From assembly GCA_018881555.1 (NCBI GenBank), contig JACAXG010000034.1, forward strand, positions 3,296,615-3,360,614: 64,000 nucleotides of DNA, in the 5' to 3' direction. Position 1 is the first letter of the stretch. Each line of letters starts with the position of its first letter. Shown piece by piece: positions 53,601-64,000 of the stretch. The DNA is from Amblyornis subalaris. Lineage: Eukaryota; Chordata; Aves; Passeriformes; Ptilonorhynchidae. The position numbers were made by a program, and so were the translations under genes. The notes under the pieces were generated by a model. It made no database searches. It had not been told where the DNA came from and saw nothing but the letters and a program-made list of their open reading frames with translations.

Positions 53601-56600
53601 TTCAGTTTCAAGGTTTCCTTGTTAGAATTTCAGGTCTAGTCCATGCTTTAAATTTCTTCTTCCTCTTCCTTTTTTTTTTTTTTTGAGTTTGTTTCCTCTA
53701 TTAAAGTAAAAAACCCCAAACAACAGAACAGAGCAGTCAGACTCCTGCTATGTGTATAAAATGTTCTGAAGCACAACAGTGTTATAGTGCAAAGTAATTT
53801 TTAGGGAATCTGCACCTCTTTTAGCAGGATATGTACATATAAATGGCAATCTTTTTTATTACAGATGAAGTCTTAGTTAAATCATCCCACTGCTCCCTTC
53901 TTGGATACTTCCTATCATCCTGATTTGTATGTATCTGCCAGCAGTTTAATCTAATATCTGCTGAAAACTGTTTTCCTATATTCTTACGTGGGCAGCTCAC
54001 TTTCAGCACTGACATCTCCTACTCTAAATTTTGAGAAACATCTATTGCACTGGCCCCTAAAATCTCATCACGTTTTTTAAGAACAAACTAAAGTGTTTTT
54101 AAAGTTCCTTTGCTGTCTATTTACAGCTTTATTTCCACCTCAAATCAAAACACAGGAACACTAAGGAATCTATCACATGGTGCAAGCATTCCTATATACT
54201 TGATTCCTACTCATGTCTCCAGTTTTCAGAAAAAGCTGTTACCAAGTGTGCCCTTTTTCTGTATCAGTGACCAGCTCAAAACTACAGGCAGCATGCACTC
54301 TGAAAAGTTGGTTGATTTTTTTCCTGTTTTTTCAAACACTAGGATTTTTTCAGTGCAATTTTAATTACTCATTTTACATGAATCTTAATATTTGTTACCT
54401 CTAGGTTTCAGTCTCATTGTAAACTGAATAGGAGGAAGCAACTGCACAATTCAGCTGTAGCACCAACTTGGTGAAATCAATCTTTTCATTAGCATTTGTC
54501 ATGATAATTTGATGTGCACATATATTAAAACATACATTGCATTTTCTGTCACAAGTATCCGCTTGCTTTTTTGATGCTTTCCAGCTACACAGCTTCTCTT
54601 GCCTGCAATCCCCATCTGCTGTCATTCCTTTCACTCTATTGTTCACTATCACCCTATTATGTTATTTAGAACTCTGGCTTCAGACACTCTCCCAGGCTTC
54701 TGCTTCTACAGTGTAATTTTGCGTTTCTCGACAAAAGATTTGCATTATTTTACTGTGCACTAGTGTTCTTTATTCTAGTAGCTACCGTTCTCCAGATAAT
54801 TTGTGTAATTCCGGTTTCAGCCAACAAATGACATTTACACTGGTTGCACCCAGTGCACAATTTTAATCTAATTTAGTGAAGTTTATCCAAAAGCTGCAGG
54901 CACTTTTACTTTGGTTTAATTTAGGATTATTTCAGTTTAACACAAATTGATTTAGCTTATACCCAATCAAAATCAAGCAAATCTTTACAATAAAAATCCA
55001 TAGAGCCGTTTAGACCAGCAAGGTTTAGATTACACTGGTGCGTCTTTAGATAAGACCTTTCATAGCCTATCTCACATTGAGATAAAAATCCTGAACCTTT
55101 CCTANCTTTGCCTTCTACACTTCTTGCCTTCTTCCTTCCCTTCAACACTTTGCTGAGTGCATTTAATTATTTTGGATAAATGAAAAAAGTATAAATATAT
55201 GGTATGCCTAGTCAGGCAAATGTAGCTGACAGTTCTTTATCATGAATGCTACTGCGTATATGGCAAATGAAAGAGGATAAATCACTCTTAGGAAATAAAG
55301 GCAGAAGAAAAGAAGAAAGAATTATTTTCCTAACTTGAAAAAGGAAAAGAAGACAACAGATAAGAACACAAACTTACCTTTGGTAACACCAAAGGAGAAT
55401 TACTCCTGAAGTATCCCAAAACTGAGAACAACATTGCTAAGGATATACTACCTGAAGTAAGGCAAGTGAAGAATATAACTAAATCTTTCTCTGGAAGAAC
55501 ATGCAGTGGAAAAATGAACATGTGAACATCACTTGGTTACAGCAGAAAATGTTTACACAATTAAGCAGAAAGCAGTCGTGATTCCTTACCTTGAGAAACT
55601 ATTACACCTTCATGACCTGAAAATCATCCTTGTCAGGTAGGACTAGATCAAGCACGATAATTTTAAAGAAAGCCACAAAACTTAAAATGGGAGCTTAAAC
55701 ATTGCACTTCCATGTGATCCTGCTGTCTGTATATTAAAGACTAGTTATAAGTAGACAAAACCCAGATGAGACAAGAGTAGAAAATATATCTGCAGGTTAC
55801 CAGTGATACAGTAAAACCAGAGTAATAGAAAATAATGGTAACAGAGAATTAACTAGGATTACTTTATCATCTTTAACATACCTTAATTGAAACTGATATG
55901 AGACTATTCCAATGCATCTTCAAACAACAGCTCAACCACTACTGAAAAAAGAATTTTATAAGCCCACATGAAGACCTGAATTATCACAGGCTCATAAACA
56001 ACTGAACTTCACAAGTAATAATCACTCAGTTACACATCTAATTTCAAATTCATAAATGAAGTTTTCACAGGGTTAAGCATCTAGTAGTGTTTGTGGGGAA
56101 AAAAAGCCCAAAACAACTACCACTAAAAAAAGAGAATTGAGTCTTCTGGGAAGCAAAAAGTCCCCCGCTTACACTGGTGTATGTGATGCCTTCTGTAGAG
56201 AAATCTTGCTTCACTAATAAGGAAGGCCCTGAAATTCCAGCATTGCCAGTGCAACACATCACAAATTGCATTTCAGTTGTTAAAAGTTCAATTTTTCCTA
56301 TTTCCTAATTCCCAAATCTTCCCCAAAACCTTATGGATAAAATCTAGCAACTGCATACATTCAGAGGTGCCATATTGTGGAAGTAGTGAGAGGTACTAAC
56401 AGGCATCCAAATTCTAACATATCACAACACTGCTAAACCAACATATTTTAGTTTTGGACAGAAACACCTGTCAACAATATTCATATTTTTCCAATAGAGC
56501 ACTATTTCCCCAGAGAAACTGCCTCCATTTTCCAAGCAGCTCTACTGTTTACTTTGATGTCTGAATTAGAGAGACCAAAAAAGNAAAGATTTCCCTATGT

Positions 56601-59600
56601 ATTTTAGGTTTAACAAACATTCTCCTGATAATAACTGCTTAATACTACGTGATACCATTACCATGAAAATGTTTGATTATTTTGGAAATACACCTTTTCA
56701 GCACAACAGAGCATTTCCTGAGCTGGGACAAAATGGCTTCCTTCTCCTGGTCTCACCAAACTATGCTTGAAATATTTCTAACATAAGACAAGAAGAAGTT
56801 CCTAGTTTTATGCAATTAAAGTCCTCCACACAAATAGCTCATAAAAATACAATTTTTAAAGCCCCCTCTAGAGAAATTTCTGTGCTCTTTCTGTTTGTCA
56901 AGAANACAAATCTCTGCTTGAAAAGTCAAAGAAGAGACTTGAATAGAATTGGTCCAGCTAGGTAATAACAGGTATGGCATCCTTCAGATTTCAAATGCAA
57001 ATAAAATAGGAGAATTTTGAAAAAGTTTAATCTCCTGCAGATCTTTACTTAAAATAAGACTCATCTTTCAAAAAATTGTTTTGTGTAACAAGAAATTAAT
57101 TTCAGCTCAATTACTATTAGAACATCTGTTAATTTCCTCCCCCAACCATCCATCTGGCTTAAGCACTTCAAATGGCATCTGCTGTCAATCAAATAGGTTA
57201 CATATCAAATGTAATCATAAAGACTTAAAAACGAGCCCAAGATATAACAGTTAACTTTACAGTACCTTTTTTTCCAAATGGAGGAGGTATCCTTGCAGGT
57301 TTAATAAAGCATGAAGGTTCTCACAATTGAAAATCAACCAGCCCAAAACCACTACAATGATAACTTATTAATGTCTCCTAAAATGGAAATTTTATTGAAA
57401 ATGATAAGTTGTAGGGGNTTTTTTTTGTTTTGTTTAATTTTTGTTTAATTATTTTATTGTGGTGGTGGGTTTTCGTTCGTTTGGGTTTTTTTAATGTAGG
57501 ACTTAGAGATCAGTAACAGAATTGGTTTGTTTATTGAAAAAGGATTTTAAAAAAATGTTCTTAAAGATTTAAGTGCTGTAGGTTCAGAATTTTTACTTAC
57601 AACTAAAAAAGCCAGAAAACAGCTTTATTTTTTAAATTAAAACAACTAATTATAGGATCTTTTAAGCAAACACTGTAGTACTCAGTATCCAAAATAATTT
57701 GCTGTGCTCAAAATGTATTGATTTAATCAGAAACTGATTGAAGATGTAGAGGCAAATACTAAACAATAGGAGCAATGAGGGGTAAGGAACAAGAACATTC
57801 ATCAGAACTGTTTGCCCAGTTACTTACACTGTTTGCTCATCTCAATGTCCTGTATACATTTGTTAGAAAACNCAGCTGCTGATCTCTGGCCAAACACACA
57901 ATTCTGCAGTTGCATATTTGACCAAGTTCAGTTATCCTGGCTGTTAATGAGCAGATCACGTGTGGAATATCACACAGAACGCCGGCAGCGTAGGGTACGA
58001 ACGACGCCTGCCTTTTGTGGGTAAGTAGCTGAACACTTTACTAACACGACAAAATCTTCCGATTAGCGTAGCATTCATTAAATGGTGACAGATGCTAGTA
58101 TTAATTACATGTTGAGCGGATCATTTCCCCATTACATTTCTTTTGTTACCAGCCTCATCATTCCAGTTATCAGCCTGCCCTATAAGCAGATTAAGCATCA
58201 GACTTTTTTTGGGGGGGGTGGGGTTGGGCGGGGGATGTGTGTCTGTATTCCTTGTTTGACCAAAATGAGCGACCCATCTTTCCTACACTACCCCACCATC
58301 TGGATTCCTCTCTTGCANTTTTCGAAACCTGTACTTATCATCTGTTAGACAATTAATAAGAAATGTTAGTTATTCTGAAGTGTTATTTGTGTGGCTTTCT
58401 CAAGCCATCTTACATTTAATGTTGGAAGCCATATGATTAATTGCTTGCTTTGTACAAACAGATAATATATATTGTTGTTTGTGATAAACCTTGCCAAATT
58501 ATAACTGGCATATCAAATATTAATTTGGCATTTCAAGATTGAGAAATAGGTGAAAGGTGATGGAAAGGCATATGTGAAACAGGTTGCCAACCCTCATGTC
58601 AGTCTTGAGACAAAAAGATACCCATTCTATGTAACATTACAAGCACTCAAAATGAAAAGTATTCACTGTTCCTATGAATCCTAGCAGATGCCTAGTACAG
58701 ATTTTATGGCCAAGAATGATTTTCTATTCAGTATGTTTATCCTGACATGTACACCAACTTCTCCTTCATAAAAACACAGGGCAGTCCTGGAGGGGGGAAA
58801 AAACAAATAATAAAAAAAAAAATTGAAAAGTATGAATGGCAAAGTCATTCATTCAGAAATAACTTCTGCCATAAACTGAAAGGTTATAAATCGAAAGTTA
58901 ACAGAGGAGAAAGACATTGGAATAATAACTAATCGAAGGATGCTCAAGAGTTATTAATGTGATTTTGGTAGAGAAAGTTAAATACAATCCTAAAATTTAA
59001 ATCACTCAGGATTTTCCAGAAGACATGGGGAAGTAACAATGCCTTTGCACATGGCACTCGTTAGGCTTCCTGTTACTACGAACAAAAGTACTAATGAGAA
59101 GAAATGCAGTGAAAAGATACTAGAGCGACCAAGAAGCAGAGAGTTTGTTTCTGGAGACAGAAAAAACAAAACAAACTCTATCCAGAGGGCATATTTATTA
59201 AATATACACAATATATCATACATATATATAGACATATGCAGCATAGTTAGCTACACACAAGATATCCAAACAAAATAAGCTGTAAATTAATCTGCATAAC
59301 TGCACTTCCAACCATCAGAGAAGTGATGATCTGGAGCAGTTGTTCTGTGTGAATCAGCAGAGGAAAAAAAGCCTCCCTACCTTTGAAACACATCAAATTC
59401 CATTTATGCAATGAAGATCTATTATGTGGCTGGATGAAACATTAGGCACTAGGACTTGACGACCTGAAGTTGTCTCTTTCAGTCTTCTATTTCTGCAGTG
59501 GAAATGGCAGATGCCCACACAGGGGAAATATGTGGAACAGTTTCTGTGCATTTGTAAAATTATGACTGCTGTCTTAAAATAGCTACTTGAAAAAAATTAT

Positions 59601-61271
59601 TTTCACAGATGGCTTGAAAGATCTCTCTTTCTACACAGTCCAGCTGGTTGAACTGTATTCTGTGAATGGTCATTTATGCATCTGTACCTCTATATAGTCT
59701 ACTTTTAGAAGAGTTATTTGCAATGAGTTACACGGCTCTTCCCTTCTCCTTACTCTTCCTCCTTAAGTACCTTATGCAGGAATCGGTTGATATTCTTCCC
59801 TTCCTGACTTTTCAATGGAAGCACAAGTTTGCTGCTCCCTAGTCAATATCTTTATAAATAAAGTTCTGCTTAGCTCTAATTGTGAAATATAATTGATATT
59901 GAATTTGTATCTGGGATGGAAGCTGTCTCTTGCTACAAAACAAAGGTACCATCAGGGTCTCTTTGTCACGTTTTGGACACAAATACCTCCACACAGACAA
60001 AGGGGTGTATTTATGGCTTTTTTATCCCCCAACTACTGTTGCATTTGATTAGTCAGAAGAGTTCAGCAAAGCCTCTGGTTTTGTCTGCTTCCAATATCTT
60101 ACTTGCCCAAAGCAGGCCCTGCTTTCCTTTTTCCAGCTGGTCTAGTCTCTCTAAATTTGAGTTAAACATAAACAGTATGCTGAAATACACCTTGCTATTA
60201 TTACAGCTACCTATATAGAATAAATTTCCAGTATATTTTTGCAGTAATAAAATAACTTACATGCTTGCAGCTGAGGAAGTGTGACCCTGTGGTATCACAT
60301 TCTAGGTTCTCCGTTTGTCTGTCTTGTACTCTTCATTTGATTACTGTCCTATACTTAGCTTCAGCAAATTTATTAATGTATGCTTAGCTCTACTCTCAGA
60401 GACATCCTTTCTGTCAATTTACAGTAATTCCTGTTAATTAATTTTAGTTATACAATAGTTTGGGCCTACTATAGTGACTTGAGGCAGCAGCTAACTTCAA
60501 AAATGCCTTCTGGAGAACACCCCTAATCTGTCAGGTTTCTGTCAGAGGAAAGATGTCAATTCACTTGAATGAGAGAAAAGCCTCAGACATTTCACATGGC
60601 TCATATGAACACAAAGCCTGCTGCCATGGACTTGTTTTACCCCCTGATATGGCCTCTTTGTCCACCTAAATTTCTTGCCCTAGCACATTCTTAAGATCTG
60701 TATTTGTACAGGATTGTGGTTCTATGATAGTTTGACTTGATATTCAGCTGATACCTGGAAATCCTGGCCACGACCACAGGTACATACATTCTGGAGCTTT
60801 ATAAGACATGCCTGGTAAATTGGTAATTTCATCCTGAAGGAGCTGAATTTACCNCTTGTGTAAAGCACAAGTAGACAATTCAAAGTAGGGCAACACTTAC
60901 AGAATTATGGGAGCCTTCATATAAATCCATCGTGCAGCCACAAACTCCTTTTTTGCTTTTAAAGAAAAACAACAGACAGTTCTGAAACCACTCACTTCCA
61001 AAAATGAGACTATTCAAAGTAGCAGGTTTCAGCATTCATGTAGCCATGTGCAGGGCTGGAGGCTTTGACTGTGAGGTATTTCAGGCAATGACCGTTATTT
61101 ATTAGGAGACTGCAAAATAGCACCCTGGGAACGTGAACCTACAACGTGGCCTCCTCCATGCTAACACAAGATAGCTAAATATACTTCACATGAGACACAA
61201 CTTGGAACATCAGTGATGAACATACCTTCAACTGCTATTTTTGACACAGGTCTCTTCTCAGGAGATTCCAT
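47521..61271 (-). CDS. Probable unannotated gene for a 91-residue protein
   Basis: Five minus-strand pieces (61,226-61,271; 53,113-53,159; 51,119-51,165; 48,140-48,184; 47,521-47,611) are 46, 47, 47, 45 and 91 bp long. Together they give 276 bp, which is exactly 91 codons and a stop. Junction phases agree at all four joins (1, 0, 2, 2), and every intron starts with GT and ends with AG. The start ATG has a purine-poor but G-following context (GCTATGG). The protein is soluble, highly charged, with no signal peptide or membrane helix visible. Short landmarks are KPTKEDTK near residue 20, NNDWKDEGR at 38-46, AFPGSK at 50-55, and a Glu-rich end (residues 82-91) after the helix-like segment 61-71. 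The motif NDW occurs twice. I do not recognise the family. A shared promoter with an RFX X-box hints at a ciliary role, by inference only. The exons were picked by eye, so expression or conservation evidence is decisive. Confidence 0.6.
48140..48184 (-). CDS. Unnamed gene, fourth coding exon
   Basis: The acceptor is AAACATTCCAG and the donor is GAATG/GTAAGG. Phase is 2 to 2; it encodes SVAFPGSKIISETE plus two bases of a tryptophan codon. An alternative acceptor (CCTTCCCAG) 17 bp inside would break the phase match. A 115-codon plus-strand frame overlaps here and is judged chance. Confidence 0.6.
51119..51165 (-). CDS. Unnamed gene, third coding exon
   Basis: The acceptor is GCCTTTTCATAAG and the donor is AAGAAG/GTAAGC. 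Phase is 0 to 2; it encodes QNCVYTNNDWKDEGR plus two bases of a serine codon. Confidence 0.6.
53113..53159 (-). CDS. Unnamed gene, second coding exon
   Basis: A strong pyrimidine tract (TTCCCTCTCCCACCCACAAG) precedes it and the donor is ACCAG/GTATGT. Phase is 1 to 0; it encodes LGKPTKEDTKIGINQ after the split alanine codon. The phase-0 end could also splice to FBXO36 exon 2. Confidence 0.6.
61226..61271 (-). CDS. Unnamed gene, first coding exon
   Basis: It encodes MESPEKRPVSKIAVE and one base of the next codon (phase 1). The donor is GTATGTTC at 61,225. A possible acceptor, AAAACTTCTAG, lies about 25 bp upstream of the ATG, so the exon would carry a little 5' UTR. Confidence 0.55.
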
Positions 61272-62869
61272 AGCCCGTAGAAAGGTTAACTAGCATCTAG
61301 AAGTTTTACATGTACAGAAGTTAAAACTGGAGACATTACTTATGTGAANGTGTTTTCAGGAGTAGTGAATTAAAATTAAAATTGGGAAGTTTTGCTGGAA
61401 TCAGATACATTANCTTCAGACAATATAGTGATATATTCAAATACATGCCTTCACTGCACCATACTCAAATTATCTTATTGTCATAAAATCAAAGCTGAAT
61501 TTTTCAAATAATCTAAACCAGTTATTTTTCAATGACACCAACTTCCTGGTAACGCTTTGTACAAGAAACATTTGCACAACAATTTAAACTTGCTTACACT
61601 GATAGTTATGAAGCTTTTTTGCACAGTTTATGTTAACTGACTTTGGGTTGTTTTCAGGATATATTTGGGCAGCTGAAAACAAACCCAAGAATAGATACCT
61701 GAAGTGTGTGACAGGAAACAGATATGAGAACCAAAAAACTGAAGACAGCAATAATAATAAGAACCAACTTATTTTTATTATCTGAGTGCAAAAATGAATG
61801 GTAAAGACGCCACAACACTCAATTACATTCCATGGACAAGCAGAACACTGATAGGATTTCTACGGGGTTAATGGGATAGGCCCACTACAAGACTTCAGCT
61901 ACTCAAAACCACATATTTCCCAGTTACTGTGCAGCAATTCTTCCCTGAAAGAAAATATGTTCATTATTTTGGTTTACTTTATGAAAACAAACTGAAAACT
62001 TCCTCTTAGTTTAAAAATACGTTGGGTTTTTTTTTTTTTGTTCTGGTGAGATGTTCAAAAAACTTTCTCAGAAAAATTTTTGAAACTTTACAACTTCTAA
62101 ATCAGTTTGTCCAGCCTGAAACAAGCATTTGTGTTCATCTCGCATAAATATAAAATAAGTAAAGTAAAAAATAGGTCAAAATGAAACAAAGATTATAGTA
62201 TATTTGCATTTTTGTTTCATAACCTTATAAACTCATAATCAGATTTGTTAAATCTCATTTGTCTACTGTCCAATTACTCATTGATGATTCCTATTAGATT
62301 ATTCTGAAAAATATTCNTATCGCAGATTTTGCTGCATATTTAAAAAAAAAAAAAAGGTTCAAAAAACTCTTCCAGGATATTTAGCATTGCTTAGTTCTCT
62401 GTTTGGAAAATCAGTTATGTACACAGCTGTAAGGCAGGACACCTAAATATCTCCAGGTACAACGTGGAAAATATACATATAGGCTCCCCATTCCCAGATG
62501 TTAATTTTATGTTCTTGGAATGGTATGTTAGACTATTGCTTCCACCCCCTGCCTAAGTCTGATTACCCTGAACGTGCAGCTAAACTTATCTTTCCTTAGA
62601 GGGATACTGTGGCATTACTTACCGATTTGTTATTTATCTGCTTTAAATGTAGCACCTCATTTATTTGTGACGCATTCCTGAGAGTAGACATACGTCTGTT
62701 TTAAGGGTACAAAATCACGATGTGTACATACTATTTCGCAAAGCTACTAACTCGCCATTTTGAAGGATTTTTATTTCCTCCTTTCTTCTGGTCCCCACCC
62801 AGAGCCCCATCCCACAGGCTGGGGAAAGTCCAGGTAGAAGGAATCTCCCACATACTGAGGCTCCTCGTT
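61272..62869. other. Intron or upstream DNA before the CpG island
   Basis: AT-rich sequence with A- and T-runs and several N calls. No exon, RNA gene or mobile element is supported. Confidence 0.5.
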
Positions 62870-62971
62870 TAGACGAACTTTCACCTATGCCTGGAAATAC
62901 CCTTTTTGGTAGCCAACCCTTACGCAGCCAGGCGTTCCCAGCCCGCAGGAGGCCAGGCCAGCAGCACTTAC

Positions 62972-63170
62972 TGGTGGCGCCTCCCGGGTCGCTTCCTGGC
63001 GGCGTTAACGGGGACCCTCGTCCTGCCCCGGCACGGAGAGGCTCCTTCCCCAACGACAAGCCTTCGCTAAAGCCGCTGCCGCCTCAGGCTGCCCGCCTGC
63101 CTTTCTTCCTTCCCGGTCGGCGGAGACAGCAGCGGCCCCGCGCGGCTCCACGGCCGCCATTTTGGGACGC
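62972..63170 (-). other. Candidate non-coding first exon, minus strand, start approximate
   Basis: A good donor, GTAAGTG, begins at 62,971 on the minus strand inside the island. The YY1 site and X-box are just upstream, so a start near 63,150-63,200 is sensible. It could serve the unnamed 91-residue gene, FBXO36, or both. The open frame through it ends in TAA shortly before the donor, so it is taken as non-coding. Confidence 0.45.
63153..63164. promoter_or_regulatory. YY1-type element
   Basis: GCCGCCATTTTG is the canonical YY1 binding pattern found near the start sites of many housekeeping genes. It fits a CpG-island promoter for TRIP12. Confidence 0.6.
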
Positions 63171-63179
63171 CGGCGGGCG

Positions 63180-63193
63180 GTCTCCATGGCAAC
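63180..63193. promoter_or_regulatory. RFX X-box
   Basis: GTCTCCATGGCAAC matches the 14-bp X-box pattern GTHNYYATRRNAAC at every position. RFX factors use it at promoters of ciliary genes. It lies about 210 bp upstream of the minus-strand donor. Confidence 0.6.
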
Positions 63194-63249
63194 CAGGAAG
63201 GGGCGGACATCGCGCGGGGTCACCGCTAGCCCGGCCCCCTTCTTAAAGG

Positions 63250-63956
63250 AGCAGCCGCGGCGGCCCCGCGGTGCCGGGCAGGGTTTGACCCCCGCCGCCG
63301 GTGCTACCAGCGTCCCGCGCCCCGGCCGTCCCCGCCCGCCCCGAGGGCGGACATTCCCGCGGACCCGAGGTGACGACCCCGGCGGAGGGATACCGAGCGC
63401 CGACAGCGGCCCCGCCGAGCGCAGCGAGCGAGCCGCGCTCCGGGCCGCGGCGGGGGCTGCGCGGGGGGCGGCAGCAAGGGCAGGGGCCGCCCGCCGGCCC
63501 GGGGCGCGCGCGGGCCCCGGCGGGGCCCCGGCGCCGGGAGAAAGTAGTCCCGCGGCCTCCCCCTCGCGCCGCTGGAAGGGGTTCGGCGGCGGAGGCGGCG
63601 GACGAGGCGCCGCTCGGTGCTGCGGCTTCAGCTGATAATTGAAGGGAAGCGAGGCGGCTGCTGCCGGGAGGAGGGAGGCACGGAGCGTCTGCGGAGGCCG
63701 CACCGGGACAAACTAGGTACCCGGGGCCCCTCCGCTCGGTCGGGGGGCGCCGGGGGGGCGGGCGCGGGACGGCGGGGCGCTCGCTGGGCTTCTCGGCAGA
63801 CTCCGGGTCGGGCCTGTTGTGTCATCCCCGGCATTAGCCGAGCTGCCCTTCCTGGCGGCCCGGGGCAGGGGGAGGGGAGCGGCGCCATCCCGGAGCATTG
63901 TTGCAGATGGGGGTGGGGGGGCGAAGGGGAGCCAGGAACGACACGGCGCCGCGCTG
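63250..63956 (+). other. TRIP12: TRIP12 first exon (5' non-coding), start approximate
   Basis: TRIP12 itself is not visible: its coding exons lie beyond the window. The call rests on synteny (TRIP12 is the head-to-head neighbour of FBXO36 in human), on the CpG island, and on the donors CTAG/GTACCC at 63,717 and GCTG/GTGAGTGTG at 63,957. TRIP12 encodes a HECT-type E3 ubiquitin ligase and starts with a non-coding exon in human. Confidence 0.5.
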
Positions 63957-64000
63957 GTGAGTGTGTGGGGCGGCCCGGAGGGGTGGAATGGGGCCTTTGC

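Larger units (their letters stand above)
47612..61225. other. Introns of the unnamed gene, with candidate conserved elements
   Basis: Between the small exons the sequence is AT-rich, with no CR1 or LTR that I recognise. The segments at about 58,030-58,200 and 58,430-58,545 are rich in TAATTA/ATTA-type and forkhead-like words (TTTGTACAAACA, TTGTTTGTGATAAACC), have no open frame, and may be regulatory. A G-rich run lies near 58,210. Open frames at 52,298-52,639 and 49,611-49,913 are unsupported. Confidence 0.45.
62870..64000. promoter_or_regulatory. Divergent CpG-island promoter: TRIP12 (plus) and minus-strand transcripts
   Basis: A strong CpG island fills the right end. GC boxes, a YY1 site and an RFX X-box cluster at 63,150-63,205. 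Plus-strand donors lie at 63,717 and 63,957 and a minus-strand donor at 62,971, so transcription in both directions is likely. In human, TRIP12 and FBXO36 also start head to head from one island. The long open frames here (up to 232 codons on the minus strand) are compositional. Confidence 0.75.

Noticed and set aside
55585..55690. Minus-strand segment with KDDFQ, at first taken for FBXO36 exon 1
   Set aside because: An in-frame stop comes before the only donor, and similarity is limited to a few residues.
63005..63703. 232-codon minus-strand open frame in the right-hand CpG island
   Set aside because: It is rich in Ala, Pro, Arg and Gly because GC-rich DNA lacks stop codons. It runs across promoter motifs and shows no domain.
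1..64000. CRISPR arrays, operons, tRNA or rRNA genes
   Set aside because: The window is vertebrate nuclear DNA. No regularly spaced repeats of CRISPR type and no tRNA or rRNA pattern were seen, though tRNAs were not searched with a model.

Overview
The window is nuclear DNA from a vertebrate, almost certainly a bird. It is AT-rich, its genes are split into small exons with large introns, and it carries several CR1 retrotransposon pieces with the 3' end typical of birds. Scattered single N calls mean that small indels should be treated with caution. The gene order matches the block known in human as TRIP12 - FBXO36 - SLC16A14. Layout: positions 1-24,290 are gene-poor DNA upstream of SLC16A14, with three CR1 copies, a 76-bp inverted repeat pair, and an isolated GC-rich islet (13.83-14.24 kb) that holds a CTCF-like motif and a 29-bp tandem repeat. 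SLC16A14 (plus strand) has a CpG-island promoter and non-coding first exon near 24.3-25.06 kb. Its four coding exons lie between 29,188 and 34,472 and join in frame to 515 codons; the 3' UTR follows to about 35.7 kb. FBXO36 (minus strand, tail to tail with SLC16A14) is recognisable in three exons at 46.1, 41.3 and 37.6 kb. The F-box exon has a 2-bp frameshift as read, and the first coding exon was not found. The window ends in a CpG island (about 62.87-64.0 kb) that looks like a divergent promoter. Rightward it should start TRIP12, of which only a non-coding first exon is visible. Leftward it should serve the minus-strand transcripts. The most interesting result is a probable unannotated small gene on the minus strand between this promoter and FBXO36. 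Five short coding exons (61.2, 53.1, 51.1, 48.2 and 47.6 kb) have canonical splice sites and matching phases at all four junctions. They read as one 91-residue open frame that ends in a stop, with an AATAAA signal about 240 bp further on. A perfect 14-bp RFX X-box lies in the shared promoter, so a ciliary role is a reasonable but unproven guess. How the genes work together: SLC16A14 encodes an orphan transporter of the monocarboxylate transporter family, FBXO36 an F-box (SCF ubiquitin ligase adaptor) protein, and TRIP12 a HECT ubiquitin ligase. They are neighbours by conserved synteny and are not known to form one pathway.
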